Shown here: positions 1 through 10,760 of the stretch, piece after piece
How positions within the stretch are numbered: the first letter of the stretch is position 1
Layout: the number at the start of each line of letters is the position of its first letter
Source: Acanthaster planci
Taxonomy: Eukaryota > Echinodermata > Asteroidea > Valvatida > Acanthasteridae
Length of the DNA stretch: 64,000 nt
Reading direction: 5' to 3'
Assembly (NCBI RefSeq): GCF_001949145.1
Contig: NW_019091612.1
Location: forward strand, 107,275-171,274
Notes under the pieces: model-generated
Database searches by the model: none
Seen by the model: the letters and a program-made list of their open reading frames with translations, nothing else
Told to the model about the DNA's origin: nothing
Made by a program: the position numbers and the translations under genes

Positions 1-11
1 TTTTGTGATAG

Positions 12-394
12 GCTAAACGAATGCAGCCGATCCTGGAGCGTGAGGAACAGCGACGGAAAGAGCAAGAAGAGCGGGAGAAGAAGTTGGAAGAGGAGCGGGA
101 AGAACGCCGCAAGAGACGAGAGGAGCGTGAGAAAGAACGAGAGAAAGAACGCGAGGACCGGCGCAAAAGAGAGAAGGAACGCGAAAGGGAACGCGAGAGG
201 GAACGAGAAAGGGAACGAGAAAGAGAAAGAGAGAGGCGAAGGTCTCGGTCTAGGGAGAGGCGAAGGAGCAGGTCACGCAGCAGGGACAGACGACGAAGAA
301 GTCGTGATAGGAGACGCAGCCGCAGTCGTGATCGTAGGCGTAGCCGTAGCAGGGACAAAGATCGTAGGCGTAGCAGAAGCCGTAGTAAACACAG
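12..394 (+). CDS. LUC7L3: LUC7L3-like exon: charged coil and first half of RS domain
   Basis: The acceptor AG is at 10-11 and the donor AG|GTTTGT at 394/395. The reading frame is set by GCT AAA CGA ATG at 12-23, so the ATG at 21 is internal and not a start. Residues run from a Glu/Arg/Lys coil into alternating Arg-Glu repeats, then SRSRDRRR-type RS units. The exon ends in phase 2. Confidence 0.8.
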
Positions 395-2427
395 GTTTGT
401 ATGTGGACTTGTGTAGCTCTTTGTAATTGTGAAATGATCATGCCACTGGTTATTGAAACAAATGGTCAGAGGCCAGTTATTGTGAATCATGATTGGCAAC
501 ATTTTTGCACCATCACTGGTGGCTGTCTGGAGCTACAGAATCTCCATCCAGTTTTGATGTGTGTCCAGTTTTTCTGTGTCACAAGGTACACCCAAGCCAT
601 GTGGGATTAAAAGGGATCATATAGATGTTTTTTACTGAATCTAGTTCACACTGATTGAGACAGGTTAACAGTAACAAAGCGATGATTTTCTGCCTTATTG
701 TTTTAACTCTGTCTGACCAAGTAGTGAACTTCATAGGATGTAGGTTTGCAGGTACACCATGTAAAAATTCTCTTTTGGGAAGAGGTGTGGTTCTGAGAAG
801 AACCGGTGAGTGTTCAACTCGACGTTTCGGCCAGTATCCTCTGGCCGTCCTCAGGAGAATGTGTGGACGGCTAGAGCATACTGGCCAAAACGTCGAGTTG
901 AACACTCTCCGGTTCTTCTCAGAACCACACCTCTTCCCAAAAGAGAATTTTTACATGGTGTACCCGCAAACCTACATCCTATGTACTTCTGCCATGCAAA
1001 GCTTCAAATCTTACTTAGTGAACTTCACTTGCTTTGATTAATTTACAACACAAGAAGTAAAAACCGACATTAACCCTAACACTCCTGAGTCCTCCAACAG
1101 GTGATGGATTGAGGAGGGTTAGGGTTAAAGATCATGTTCTCTTCGCTATCAAGCGTGTAAGTTGCCAACAGGACACCTTCCAGGTCTTCCTAGTCTTTGT
1201 GTCAGCTCACGGTAGACATTTTCTTATCCCTGTTGGTATAACAGACGAAGCAGAGAGAGAAGCAGGGATCGTCGCCGTCGTTCACGTTCCAGCAGCCGCG
1301 ACAAACGCCGTCGCTCTCGCAGTCACTCGCGGTCACGCCGGCGATCCCGGTCTCGATCCCCATCTCACAAGTCACGCTCCAAGCGCAGTCGCTCGGGATC
1401 CAGGGGCCGGGACTCCAAGCACCGGGACCGTGAGTCCAAGAGCCGAGAGGAGACGGGCAAGGATTGGGACAGAGAAGAGGCAAAGAAGTCCTCAGAGAAA
1501 GAGGCCAATCATGACAGCAAGGAGGATACACCCATGGAGGATGGAACTCAGGAGACAAGGGAAGATGGGGGAACAACGAATGACACCAACAATTTGCCAG
1601 AAGGTATGATTTAATAAAATACTTTGGGCTTTCAAGAATGATGGTGATAATTGGCCTTACATTTGTGAATAAGCAAGACTTAATTACCACTGAGACAAAG
1701 GTTTGCATTTGCAACATGGAAATCTCTTCAGTAAACAGGTGAAGTTCTGCAAAGAACCAGTAGATCCAACTGTTTTGGGGCAGTCTACTGGTTCTCTGCA
1801 GAACCTAAGTCACTCACAAAAAGAAATTTATGATGTTTTGGCAAACCTTTGTTTCATCGCCATGTCTACCAGGCAGACATTCAAATTATATTGAACTGTC
1901 ATATCCAGATGCTTAACCAGTTTATTTGGGAACTGTTAACTAGTGATGAAAGCAGGATGGTTCCTTGTTCTCTTGCGCATTTTAAAGCTTAGAAATCTTA
2001 GGAATAAGAACCAGCCTATATTTCCTTATAAAGCTATAAATCTGATCTTTTGTCCTATGGTAAAACTAACCTAGACTTTTTCATTTTTACAGCAAGTTAC
2101 CATTCAACCATCGGGATTATTAAGTAATGCCTAACTGCCACTTCTTAGTTCCTAATGAGGTCGAGCAAATCCAAATGTTAAATATGGAGGATCTTAAAAG
2201 ATTAATGATCCGTGCATCCAGCCTGGAAATCTTGGATACATTTCCCAGATATAAACCCTAACCCATCATTCATTGTGAATTCAGATGCAGATGCAAGAAA
2301 AGACATCAGCGACCTAGAAGCCAAGACGAAGGTTGACACGCCAAGGTCGACCAGCAAGCACACCCCAGACAGGATGGAGGAAGGAATCCCCACCAAACCT
2401 GAAGGTGACACTTACTCTGATAACTGA
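12..2427 (+). CDS. LUC7L3: LUC7L3-like U1 snRNP-associated splicing factor, C-terminal exons (partial)
   Basis: Three exons (12-394, 1245-1603, 2285-2427) join in frame (phases 2 and 1) and encode the last 294 residues of an SR-type protein; upstream exons lie outside the window. The order is a Glu/Arg/Lys-rich coiled segment, Arg-Glu dipeptide runs, an Arg-Ser domain rich in RRRSRSRD-type units, then an acidic Ser/Lys/Asp/Glu tail ending PEGDTYSDN before TGA. As I recall it, human LUC7L3 has the same order and ends SEGDTQSN, which is the main reason for choosing this family over other RS proteins. LUC7 proteins bind U1 snRNP through two zinc fingers (encoded upstream, not visible here) and influence 5' splice-site choice in the nucleus; the RS domain mediates speckle localisation and protein contacts. 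Other RS-domain proteins are the main alternative. The 3' end of the transcript is uncertain. Confidence 0.8.
733..982. repeat. Foldback element (105-bp arms) in LUC7L3-like intron
   Basis: Arms at 733-837 and 878-982 are near-perfect reverse complements around a 40-bp spacer, for example GTTCAACTCGACGTTT on the left and AAACGTCGAGTTGAAC on the right. No transposase is encoded. This is a non-autonomous inverted-repeat (MITE-type) insertion that would form a long RNA hairpin in the pre-mRNA. The long apparent ORFs across it are products of the repeat. Confidence 0.85.
1069..1127. repeat. Short inverted repeat with TTAACCCTAAC arms
   Basis: TTAACCCTAACACTCCTGAG on the left pairs imperfectly with CTGAGGAGGGTTAGGGTTAA-like sequence (about 1105-1127) on the right around a short loop. 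The arms contain one telomere-like TTAGGG unit, but there is no array. It lies in the same intron as the larger foldback element. Confidence 0.5.
1245..1603 (+). CDS. LUC7L3: LUC7L3-like exon: RS domain second half and acidic linker
   Basis: The acceptor AACAG precedes 1245 and the donor GAAG|GTATGA follows 1603. Joining to the previous exon completes an Arg codon (AG|A) and continues the RS repeat without a stop. The second half changes to a Lys/Glu/Asp-rich linker (KSREE, DWDREEAKKSSEKEAN) like the region just before the LUC7L3 C-terminus. The exon is more GC-rich than the flanking intron. Confidence 0.8.
2093..2162 (+). repeat. Left copy of 70-bp inverted repeat bracketing LUC7L3-like terminal exon
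   Basis: This 70-bp segment is the reverse complement of 5971-6040 with a single mismatch (69/70). It begins CAAGTTACCATTCAACC and ends CCTAATGAGGTC. It lies in the last intron, 122 bp before the terminal coding exon. The sequence outside the 70 bp is not obviously shared. Confidence 0.85.
2285..2427 (+). CDS. LUC7L3: LUC7L3-like terminal coding exon
   Basis: The acceptor GAATTCAG ends at 2284; the joined codon is G|AT (Asp). It encodes DADARKDISDLEAKTKV onward to PEGDTYSDN and TGA at 2425-2427. The final EGDT(x)S(x)N resembles the LUC7L3 C-terminus of vertebrates. A GGTGAGTG donor-like site begins 15 bases after the stop (about 2442), so the 3' UTR may be spliced. Confidence 0.75.
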
Positions 2428-3339
2428 CCCCACAGTTTGAAGGGTGAGTGTTTTTATCTCCTTCTGTCGACCATAAAACCCTGACGGAGTGAACTGATGA
2501 CTAACCACCAACTACCCCACCTCCCCTTCCCCTCTCTATCATCTTGTTTGTCTTTCCTCTACCGTGGTTGTTTGCCAAGTCCTCTTTGTCATTGTCATGT
2601 TGCGTTTCTTTCTGTGGCTTTGCAAATGTCACTGAAAACTGCATGTGGATTTTTCCTCCTCTGAATTTGGTTTGCTCTTCAAGGCATCAAAAAAACTCCA
2701 TGAGATTTACCTCCAACTCTGAGTTCCTCGTTTGACTTCATTAAAATTTGACCAGAATCAGAAGTTAGTCAACATGAATTAGGGGATGTGGTTTTCCTTT
2801 TGGAAAAAAGGAGAAAAATCTAGTGGGGAACATTCCTACCATGAAGCCATTTTGTCTTGGAACTATGCACCTGTGCATTATTTAGAAAATTCCATCCAAC
2901 ATATTGCTTGAAATGAATTTAATTACAGGCCGGAGTAGTGGCTAATTTAGTCATCCATGTCAGAATACCACACAATTTTCTTTACAAAATGGCGATAAAT
3001 GTCATTGAAAATGTCGTATATTGGTGCTGGAAAACTCTCTGAATGTGGGTCATGAAATCTTGTGTATTCTGAAGTGTATGCACAAGCCTAGTTTGATGGT
3101 TCTGTTCCTATGACTTTCTTGCATCTAAGGGGTACCACTTCCTTTGTTTTACTTCCTCCTGTCTGAAGTTGTTCTTTTTTTTAATTGTTATTCTTGAGCC
3201 TCCTACTTTCCTTGTGTGGCCCCGCCCCCAGCCCCTCTTGCATTTTTCTCACAACAGTTGTTGAAAGTAAGTAAATGTTTGTCCCCGTGGAAGCGCTTTG
3301 GTCACTGCAAGAGTTTGGACGTCATCCTGCGATCTTCAT

Positions 3340-3351
3340 TGACCTTTGACC
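3340..3351 (+). promoter_or_regulatory. DR1-type nuclear receptor motif
   Basis: TGACCTTTGACC is a DR1 half-site pair (the RXR/HNF4/PPAR type of site). It lies in downstream or 3' UTR sequence about 0.9 kb after the LUC7L3-like stop. A 12-bp match in a 64-kb window could be chance; function is not shown. Confidence 0.2.
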
Positions 3352-4633
3352 ACAGCTGTAGGAGCTACCTCTAGGTACCTGATTTACAATACCAAGAGAA
3401 AGATTTTTTTCTTTTTATCTTAAGATTTTGAATTGATTTGGATTTTTTTTTCAATCGAAATTCTCCAATGCACTTTTTTGTTTGTGGTTTAGTCTCAACC
3501 TTGAGAAATTCATCGTTGCAGAATCTCAAGAGGGAATCATTCAAACATGATTACAAAAATAGCATTGTTTGGAAAAAGACATTGGATTTTTACAATGGCT
3601 GCAAAACGAGTCTTTCAATTTTACTGACATCACTAAAACTTGCTGAAAATTGTCTGCAATGGTGAATGAAATTTCAAAGCATTTCCTGAAATCTTCTTGG
3701 ATAATGTTAGTGTAGCCTTTCTCTCTAGCATGTTGTATACAACATTGCATTGTCTTCATTTATCAGCGATGTATTATTAACGAACCGTGTTTGGTCAGAG
3801 GGCACGATAACCCTCCCCTCTTGGCCACTGCCCAGCCCAACCCTTGTCGGAGCAAGGTTGCGAGGTTGCAGTTTTGTAGAGCAGAGGGACTCAGTGTTAC
3901 ACACTCTGCTACCGACGATTCTTGAGATACGCGCTCATACATTACAGGTATTCCACCAGGTACCCCATAACCACTATGTATTTGTAACACTTTTTTCTTC
4001 TTGGATTTTTTTTTTAACAATCAGTTGCTTTTTGTAAATTGCCAACAAAATAGCGTGTTTACCAAACAATTTAAGGTGCATGTGATGATTTGTATTTGTT
4101 CCAGAACTGGACAAAATTCCTTATCTTCTATGACTTTTTTTCTAATCATTTTAGTCAATTAGTAGACATAAATGTGTGTTTGCATATTTATATCTACCCC
4201 TTGGTGATCATTGGTCAGATAGTCACTTTTTGAAGGAGGGGGTGGAGTATAGTTTAAAGTTCTATGTGTTTTCTGTTTGTTTGTAAATGTCCATAGAATT
4301 AAAGAAATCACCAACATTGCTGTTTAGTAATAGCACAGTGATCAATAATTTTCTCAGAAGAATTTTGGAACGTATTTCTGAGTATGTTTGTGGCTAAATA
4401 AATAGGCTGTAAATTCACTTAATAGTAAATTAAGTATTCCCCCTTAATACCAGCTTCCACTGAAAGTCTCCCAATCAACTTTCAGTGGGCTGTGTGCACA
4501 ACTACGCCCTCTATTGGTTGGAAACACATTCGGCTCAAGTCGATACTGCCAAATTGCACAGGATGATAAGACTGTAGTGTACTGCATTCTTTGCCCAGTT
4601 CCAGTGTAGGGCTTTACTGATGGATATGAATTA

Positions 4634-5480
4634 CAGTAAACTCTGGCTAAGTCGGCACTCTCGGGACTCAAGAAATTATGACGACTTACGTGGATGCCGA
4701 CTTGTGCCAAAGTCGTCATTTTGCCGACTTACACGTGCACATGTACATTATGATTCCTTGCACTAATTTATGGCTTTGATTTACCCTGGTTTATTTTTAC
4801 CTCCATGGTTGATCCCAGCAAATTCATTCTTGATTATTAGCCTCACGGTCTACAAATTCTATAATTGATCATGTGCCCCAAGGACGAAGCAAGGACGGCA
4901 AGCCACTTGCACATCACGACTCGACAGTGCAGTACGTATGTACGTGATACAGTTACGGTACAGAAAACATACACTCATCCACTCATGCGCATTGTTAAGT
5001 TCATTCAATACAGTCTAGATACCAGACCCAATGATTCTGACTACCCAACAAATCATTATCAAGGGTCGTCAGGGAATCTTTGGGCAGGGAACCAGACTAC
5101 ATTCAATAAGGCGACCCCTAAAATGGACAGAGCCCATGCGTGCACTAGAGAGGTTACTGGTATTGATGTAATCATGCTGGCTACGCATGCACGGGACTTG
5201 TGACGTTGTCACTTGTCACTTCTTGGCAACCACGGTGAAGGAAACTGATACCGAAGCACGATTTTTTTTAATGCCGACTTACACAAAGGAATTTTTGAGG
5301 TTTTGTGGAAAAGGGATGGAGAAAAACATGCCGACTTATGTGAAATGACGACTTACAAATGTTGACTTAGAAATGAAATTTTCAATGGAAATGCATTACA
5401 GACAATCGGGACTTTTGTCAAACGGCCGACTTAGACAAAATGACGGGTTACACGATGCTGACTTAGTCAAGAGTTTACTG
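4634..5480. mobile_element. Pogo/Tigger-like non-autonomous DNA transposon (847 bp)
   Basis: The ends are inverted: CAGTAAACTCTGGCTAAGTC on the left and the reverse complement CAGTAAACTCTTGACTAAGT on the right. The element is flanked by TA on both sides (4632-4633 and 5481-5482), the target duplication expected of the Tc1/mariner superfamily. Ends starting CAGT and the internal repeated GCCGACTTA(C) motifs fit pogo/Tigger-derived MITEs. No transposase is visible; a 112-codon ORF at 4865-5203 matches nothing I recognise. Confidence 0.8.
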
Positions 5481-5970
5481 TATTCACAATGCTTAGTAAT
5501 AAGCACAAAACAGTCAGTGTCACCATATGGAGTCCACAGTTCAGGGAACATACCATGCTTTCTCAAGGTGTAATTTGAAAGGAGTGTACGACAGCTTACA
5601 GATACATCCAATGTTCACTTGTTTTCAATTGAGCGATCCCTGAGTGTTTACATTGTTATTATTTCTTGGATACCCAAGCATTATTATTCTCAAGTGCCAG
5701 GAGACATGATGTAAGGCACTGAAAAAGACAGGACGAGAAAGCCATGGTTTTAAGTAGTGAAATACATCAGAAATTATTTGAAGAAGTTTTCTAACTTACT
5801 TGAATTATCTATATTGCTGAGTAGTCTTTCAAATTACATTGTAGATTGGGATCATTGGGTAAAGTTTATCAAAACCTTATAAGAAAGCGTTTGGATTAGA
5901 AAGGGTCTGTCCTGTTTGTTCAGATCATATCAAAACTATCATAAATCTTTTGTCCCTTAACTTGACTGTA

Positions 5971-6040
5971 GACCTCATTAGGAACTAAGAAGTGGCAGTT
6001 AGGCATTACTTAATAGTCCCGATGGTTGAATGGTAACTTG
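5971..6040 (-). repeat. Right copy of 70-bp inverted repeat
   Basis: Reverse complement of 2093-2162 with one mismatch. It lies 3.5 kb downstream of the LUC7L3-like stop codon. I do not recognise the element, and no tRNA boxes or C/D boxes are clear in either orientation. Confidence 0.85.
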
Positions 6041-9000
6041 GTAGTCTCCATTGTGTGTAGAACCAATAGGGATATTACACTACAAGTAGGCCTGTAAAAA
6101 TGCTTTAAAAATTACTTTGAAAATATTTCCACAGCTGTTTGGTGTGTCCAAACTAGACAGTGGGATGCATCTAGTCATGTTTGGTGACAGATATTGGAGA
6201 ATGGAATCAGATTCAACTCTTTCAAAAGGGTGTTTGGACTTAGAAAGAAAAGCCATTCTCATTGAATTTGCTGGAAAGGCAGTCAGATACAGTTAACTGG
6301 ACATTGCCTTCAGCCAACTTGGCCTACATTTGCCTTACTCCATTCAAAGTCCAAGTTACAAGTGTGATTGTTTTCATTGTTCCATTTGGACCAGAAAGTC
6401 TAACATTTGTTAGTGCTTGTGTTTCTCTCCAATTGGAAATTGCCCTTCTGCAGCCCAAGAGACAGGATGAAGACAGGTGTAACCCTATGATGAAAGTCCA
6501 AGACACCTGACGCTTGATGATGTTAGTGATGGTGAGATGTACAAGATGGATTATTGCTACATGTCTTCAGACGTGTGATGGGCCTTGTGTCACTACTGGG
6601 CTCTACTCCAGTAGGTTTATTCAACTTCGGAACTTACTGATGTCTTCAAGGATCCTTGAAATCAAGGTTTTTTTATTTTTAGTTTTAATGCAGGTTGTTC
6701 AAATCTGCTACTTTAATAAATTCAGGCACTTCCAAGACAGCATCTTTAAGTACTTTGTAAATAAGGTACCGTTGCTTGAAGCGATAAGTTGAGATACGTG
6801 TGAAAAATGGTACAACTGCGATAACATGGTAGAATTTTCTTTACTTGCACTTGCAAAAATGTATAATTTAAATTTTTTTCAGCATCAAAAGATTGGCACA
6901 AAATGCATGAAATAAAAATGCACTTTGTAAATGCTTTTCTATGTTCCACCATCACACGAAAAAAATAATAAAGATGTATGTATTAGATTTTAGCACTGTT
7001 TAATTTGTGGTGTTGAATGTTTAAGAACTCTTGTTGAAAGAATCAGGTGTTATCTTCTCAGCAGAACGTTGCATTCTTCCTCTATGCAGAGTGTTAAGCC
7101 AATCATGCCTCTCATGGGCAGCATACGTCCAAGGTGTACAGTTTAGTCTTACATGATCATTCTAAGGTATGTGGTTTAGTTAGGGGCTCTAGTGCACTTT
7201 GATGACCGTTTGGACTGCTCTGAAGGTGGGTCACTTGATGTTTTTTTTTTTATATATGTTCTTGCATGAATCCCCGCTGAATCTCTCGTTAAACTCTTGA
7301 TGTGATTACTCAAGCAGTGATTTGTGCTAATCACAGTTGCTTATTGACCCTTTTCCCAGTTGCAATGATCAAGAATAATTGTGAAGAGTGTTTCCTCTGA
7401 CCGCGAGGCAGGAAAAGCCAGGAACTGAAGGTTTTGTACTCCAATAAGCACATTATTTTAAGATGGTAGCTGGATTTTCCATGTCATTCATTCAAAAAGG
7501 ACCACTGCTTGAGATGACCACATCCTACTGCTGACCTGGGGGATCGCGACACTAAATCCAGAATTTAGAATTCCAGTTATATCTGTACACTTCAGTTCTA
7601 ACAAGTTAATTACCACACTGTTCCACAATGCCTCAGACAATAACAGCAATTGTTTTTTAAGTTTGTCTTGTTTCTTGGAAACAAATGTTGACAACTTCAG
7701 CAGAATTTTGACTTTTTATGAATGCTGTAAACTTGATAGCCAGTTGTTACGTTGATGTTTTGAGGACGTTTGGTTAACATGGCAAAAGTTGTGTACCTCA
7801 AGAACAAGGCATTTACTGTGCATAGGCACAGTTGAGATTTAAAAGTGTGGTTAATCCATAAAAATTCAGTTTTCAGTGACAGTTTTCTCCTTTTTTTTCA
7901 TGAAACTTATGCTGTTTATAGAGATAACTTTCATGAAGAAATAACTAGTGATTTTCAACTTTAAGAAGTAAATTTGGGGTAACTGTCATTTCAGAATATT
8001 TATTTGGAACTCCACAAATTGTAAATGGTGAATAGGTCAGAGACATTGTTTGGATTCACATGGTGTCTCTTTAACTTTGGGGACGCCTGATGTTAACATG
8101 TTGGCAAAGAAGGTTCCAACAGACATGAATAATTGTATGTAATCCAGGTTACCCGAGGGATCTGTCAGTGGTCCTGGCATAGCCTTCCTTTTTTTGTACT
8201 AGTCTGGAGACCATGCTGCTTGACAGTATCCAAGCAGACATCTGGCAGGTGTTGGCAAGATCTTCCTTTGACGCTAGATTTATCAGGTATGTGATCACAT
8301 CTGGGGCCAATTTCATAGAATTGCAAAAAATTTACTGAGGAAAAATTTGTTGTGGGTTTTGTTTGGTTTTGATTATTTGTTGAGCCCCCCCCCAAATAGT
8401 TCTGCTTCCTATTACATGACATTTGGAAACGGTACACTGTCTTGATACTGATTCAGTGTACAGGTTGTACCGTACTTGGTTTAAAATAATCAGAGAAGAT
8501 GGGTGGCATTTTTGTCAAAAATAGTGTAGGTCGGGAAACAGGAAGCATAACTTTTTTAGGCCTCGGCACAAACCAGGTTGTCAGCCCATGTCATACCCAG
8601 TGTGTATTGCCAGGAACTGTTACCCCACTTATTTTATTTCTACATATAACGTGAGTGTGTCTAGCCATGAAGTCTGCCCTGCAACTCTGGCATTGGGCCC
8701 AGGTGACTTCGAATAAATTTGATCAGTCCTTAGAATGAACATCCTTGTAAACCTTTTCAATTTCCAAAACTAAGTTGCTTCTTTTGTACATGTATCAACA
8801 ACTACAAGTTGCAGGGTTAAGAAGAATCGTACCTGGTTATTTGTTCGGTTATAGATTGTTTAAAATCGTCACTTGAATCAGATCATTAATTTTTTGTATT
8901 TTAAAAGATTTTACTTGAAAACAGCAAATGAATACTATTTTGCACAATGCGAGTGCATTATCACCAACACATTCGTGAAAACCATCCTGTATGCCTGTAT

Positions 9001-9479
9001 CAATAAGATTTTTTTCTCATTTTTTTATTCGTTTTGTTGTACGTCAAAATAAAATCTGTGACCATCTGAAGAATGTTCAAAGGTGTAGCATATCTCAAAA
9101 TAGAGAAACTTTGAAGAATTGTTTCATTGGAAGTCATTTTTCTATTTTATAAATAGGTTCTGGTTAGGTGTTTCAGACTGTGCACTGTGCTGAGTATGTA
9201 AATTTTTTCAAATGTTTCCAAAAAAAGGAATGTCTGATGTTATTTTTTGGTCATTTCTAATACCCTGTTCTAAAATAGATAAAACCAACACATCGACAAT
9301 AAAACGTTTGTTTACAGTGACTGATGAAAGATGGAAAAAGTCAATAAAATTTGTGACAAAAAAAATGATAATTGTCTCCATTTGTCACTGTTGTAATGAG
9401 AATTCCATTTGTCTGTTGTTTCATTTCATTATTTGTTTTTTTCATGTTTCACTTTAATAGTGGGAGTTGGATACGATAT

Positions 9480-10004
9480 ACCACGGACCATTTACCCAGG
9501 GATGTGCAACCGCGAGCGGCCTCAGTGCAAACTCATGTACGACCTTGGTTCCATGCGTGTTACGGATTATAATATTACCCCCGCAAGCGCTCTCGACTTT
9601 TCTCGAGAAAACTCGCGACCACGTGACACCGGTTGCAGCATGTCCAGTGCAGCCGTGGTTACGTCGAGACGACGCGGTGCTTAAATCTATTCGTTTTGAC
9701 GAATAAATCTTCTTCATTTATTGATTTCAAGCAGAAACGAAGTTTTAATGAGGCAAAATTCCCCAATTTTGTGGTGCACTTTTCTCAGAATGTATAGGAT
9801 GAAATATCTTGAGCAGTATAATATTAGAAAGGGTGTACCCTGACTTAAAATATTACAAGAAAACGGTGGTAGACTGGGATATATGTTTTATTATTAGAGA
9901 TAATCCAATTTAATTTTTGCTTTGATGTTGTGCCGGCCGTAACACGCATTGAACCAGCTCTGAGCTTAAGTTGCACATCCCCTGGGTAAATGGTCCGTAA
10001 TCTG
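9480..10004. repeat. Foldback element with divergent arms
   Basis: CGGACCATTTACCCAGG followed by GATGTGCAAC at 9484-9510 pairs with GTTGCACATCCCCTGGGT onward at 9970-9998. Further in, CCATGCGTGTTACGG (9551-9565) pairs with CCGTAACACGCATTG (about 9937-9951). The interior holds a CpG-rich part and an AT-rich part with no coding content. Probably a non-autonomous TIR element; the superfamily is not clear. Confidence 0.7.
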
Positions 10005-10067
10005 CCGCAGATAGTTTTGGGACAGGATCCATCCCCCTAGCTAAATAATGAGTTGTTTAGTACCAAT

Positions 10068-10283
10068 GAGATCAAACACCACAAAAATACTTCAGAAACA
10101 GGAAAACCTGAAAGAAAAGTCATTATTGCCCTTCTGGGTATATACTCGCAACATCCGAGGAGGCCAGGGATGCAATGTGCCATAATTGATGACTTGCCCC
10201 GGTAGTGAGATCAAACACCGCCAAAAACTGCAGTAACAGGAAAACTTGAAAGAAAAGTCCGTGTTGCCCTTACCTTTGGGTAC
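10068..10283. repeat. Direct duplication of about 77 bp
   Basis: Two diverged direct copies, about 10068-10143 and 10207-10283, share GAGATCAAACACC, ACAGGAAAAC and TGAAAGAAAAGTC and then TTGCCCTT with GGGTA. They lie between the foldback element and the minus-strand exon pair. Confidence 0.65.
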
Positions 10284-10436
10284 ATGCATCCTTTAATTTT
10301 GCACACAACACCTGAACCAGGCTTTTAAAATGCAATTTTCGTGTTCCGTTCCATTCATCCGCACGAAAAATAGTTTCATTCTAAGACACCTCAATTAAAA
10401 CACACTAATAGGCAGTATCGAGATTAGAAAGATTTA

Positions 10437-10760
10437 TCATACAGCATGGGGGTGTCGCTTGAGTTCGAATGCTTCTGAACAAAACAAAAGAAACAAAGAG
10501 GTACTGGAAAAGCGTGTTTTTAATTTTATAAAAATACAAGTTGGTCATTCAATTACTGTTCATTTTGTCTGTGAGTTACCTCGAAAAAGGGTATTATCGG
10601 GGCTAGATTTTGAAGTCGACATGTTCTGCGGATAACGGTCGGAGAAAGACCGTTTGAGTCTCTTTCTTCCTTCTAGATCTTTAAAGGCTGCGTCTTCAGC
10701 TTGTTGGACTTTCTTCTGCTGTTCCGCTGACTGCTGTCGGCGATCTTTATCTTCTGTCCG
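10437..10760 (-). CDS. Unrecognised minus-strand gene or pseudogene, last two exons
   Basis: On the minus strand 10760-10580 reads as an open, biased, charged segment (EDKDRRQQSAEQQKKV, then DAAFKDLEGRKRLKRSF) ending at a donor CGAG|GTAACT. A 105-bp intron with a long T-rich tract and TTCAG leads to 10474-10437, which continues in phase as EAFELKRHPHAV and TGA. Phase agreement plus the strong acceptor supports a real spliced 3' end. Upstream the W-frame is closed by TAG just before 10760, and open coding-like text appears in another frame (10898-10765, GNTAQFIFSGELEILLDKDL). So either an intron boundary was missed or the locus has a frameshift. I do not recognise the protein. Confidence 0.4.

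Larger units (their letters stand above)
2428..9470 (+). other. LUC7L3-like 3' UTR and downstream non-coding DNA
   Basis: No convincing coding exon on either strand. Candidate poly(A) signals (AATAAA) occur near 4397, 6967 and 9049, so the true 3' end cannot be fixed. The stretch includes the pogo-like MITE at 4634-5480, the right 70-bp repeat at 5971-6040 and, around 8306-8400, a fragment beginning GGGGCCAATTTCATAGAATTGC that resembles the foldback family seen at 40022. Confidence 0.5.

Noticed and set aside
40-426. Alternative-frame ORFs opposite and across the RS-domain exon
   Set aside because: Shadows of the repetitive RS coding sequence; they read past the splice donor at 395.
655-1041. 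128-codon + strand ORF and overlapping minus ORF
   Set aside because: Both run through the inverted arms of the foldback element at 733-982 and mirror each other.
1069-1127. Possible interstitial telomere repeat
   Set aside because: Only one TTAGGG-type unit per arm; it is a small inverted repeat, not an array.
4865-5203. 112-codon ORF inside the pogo-like MITE
   Set aside because: No DDE, HTH or other transposase motif; length is expected by chance inside a GC-richer element.
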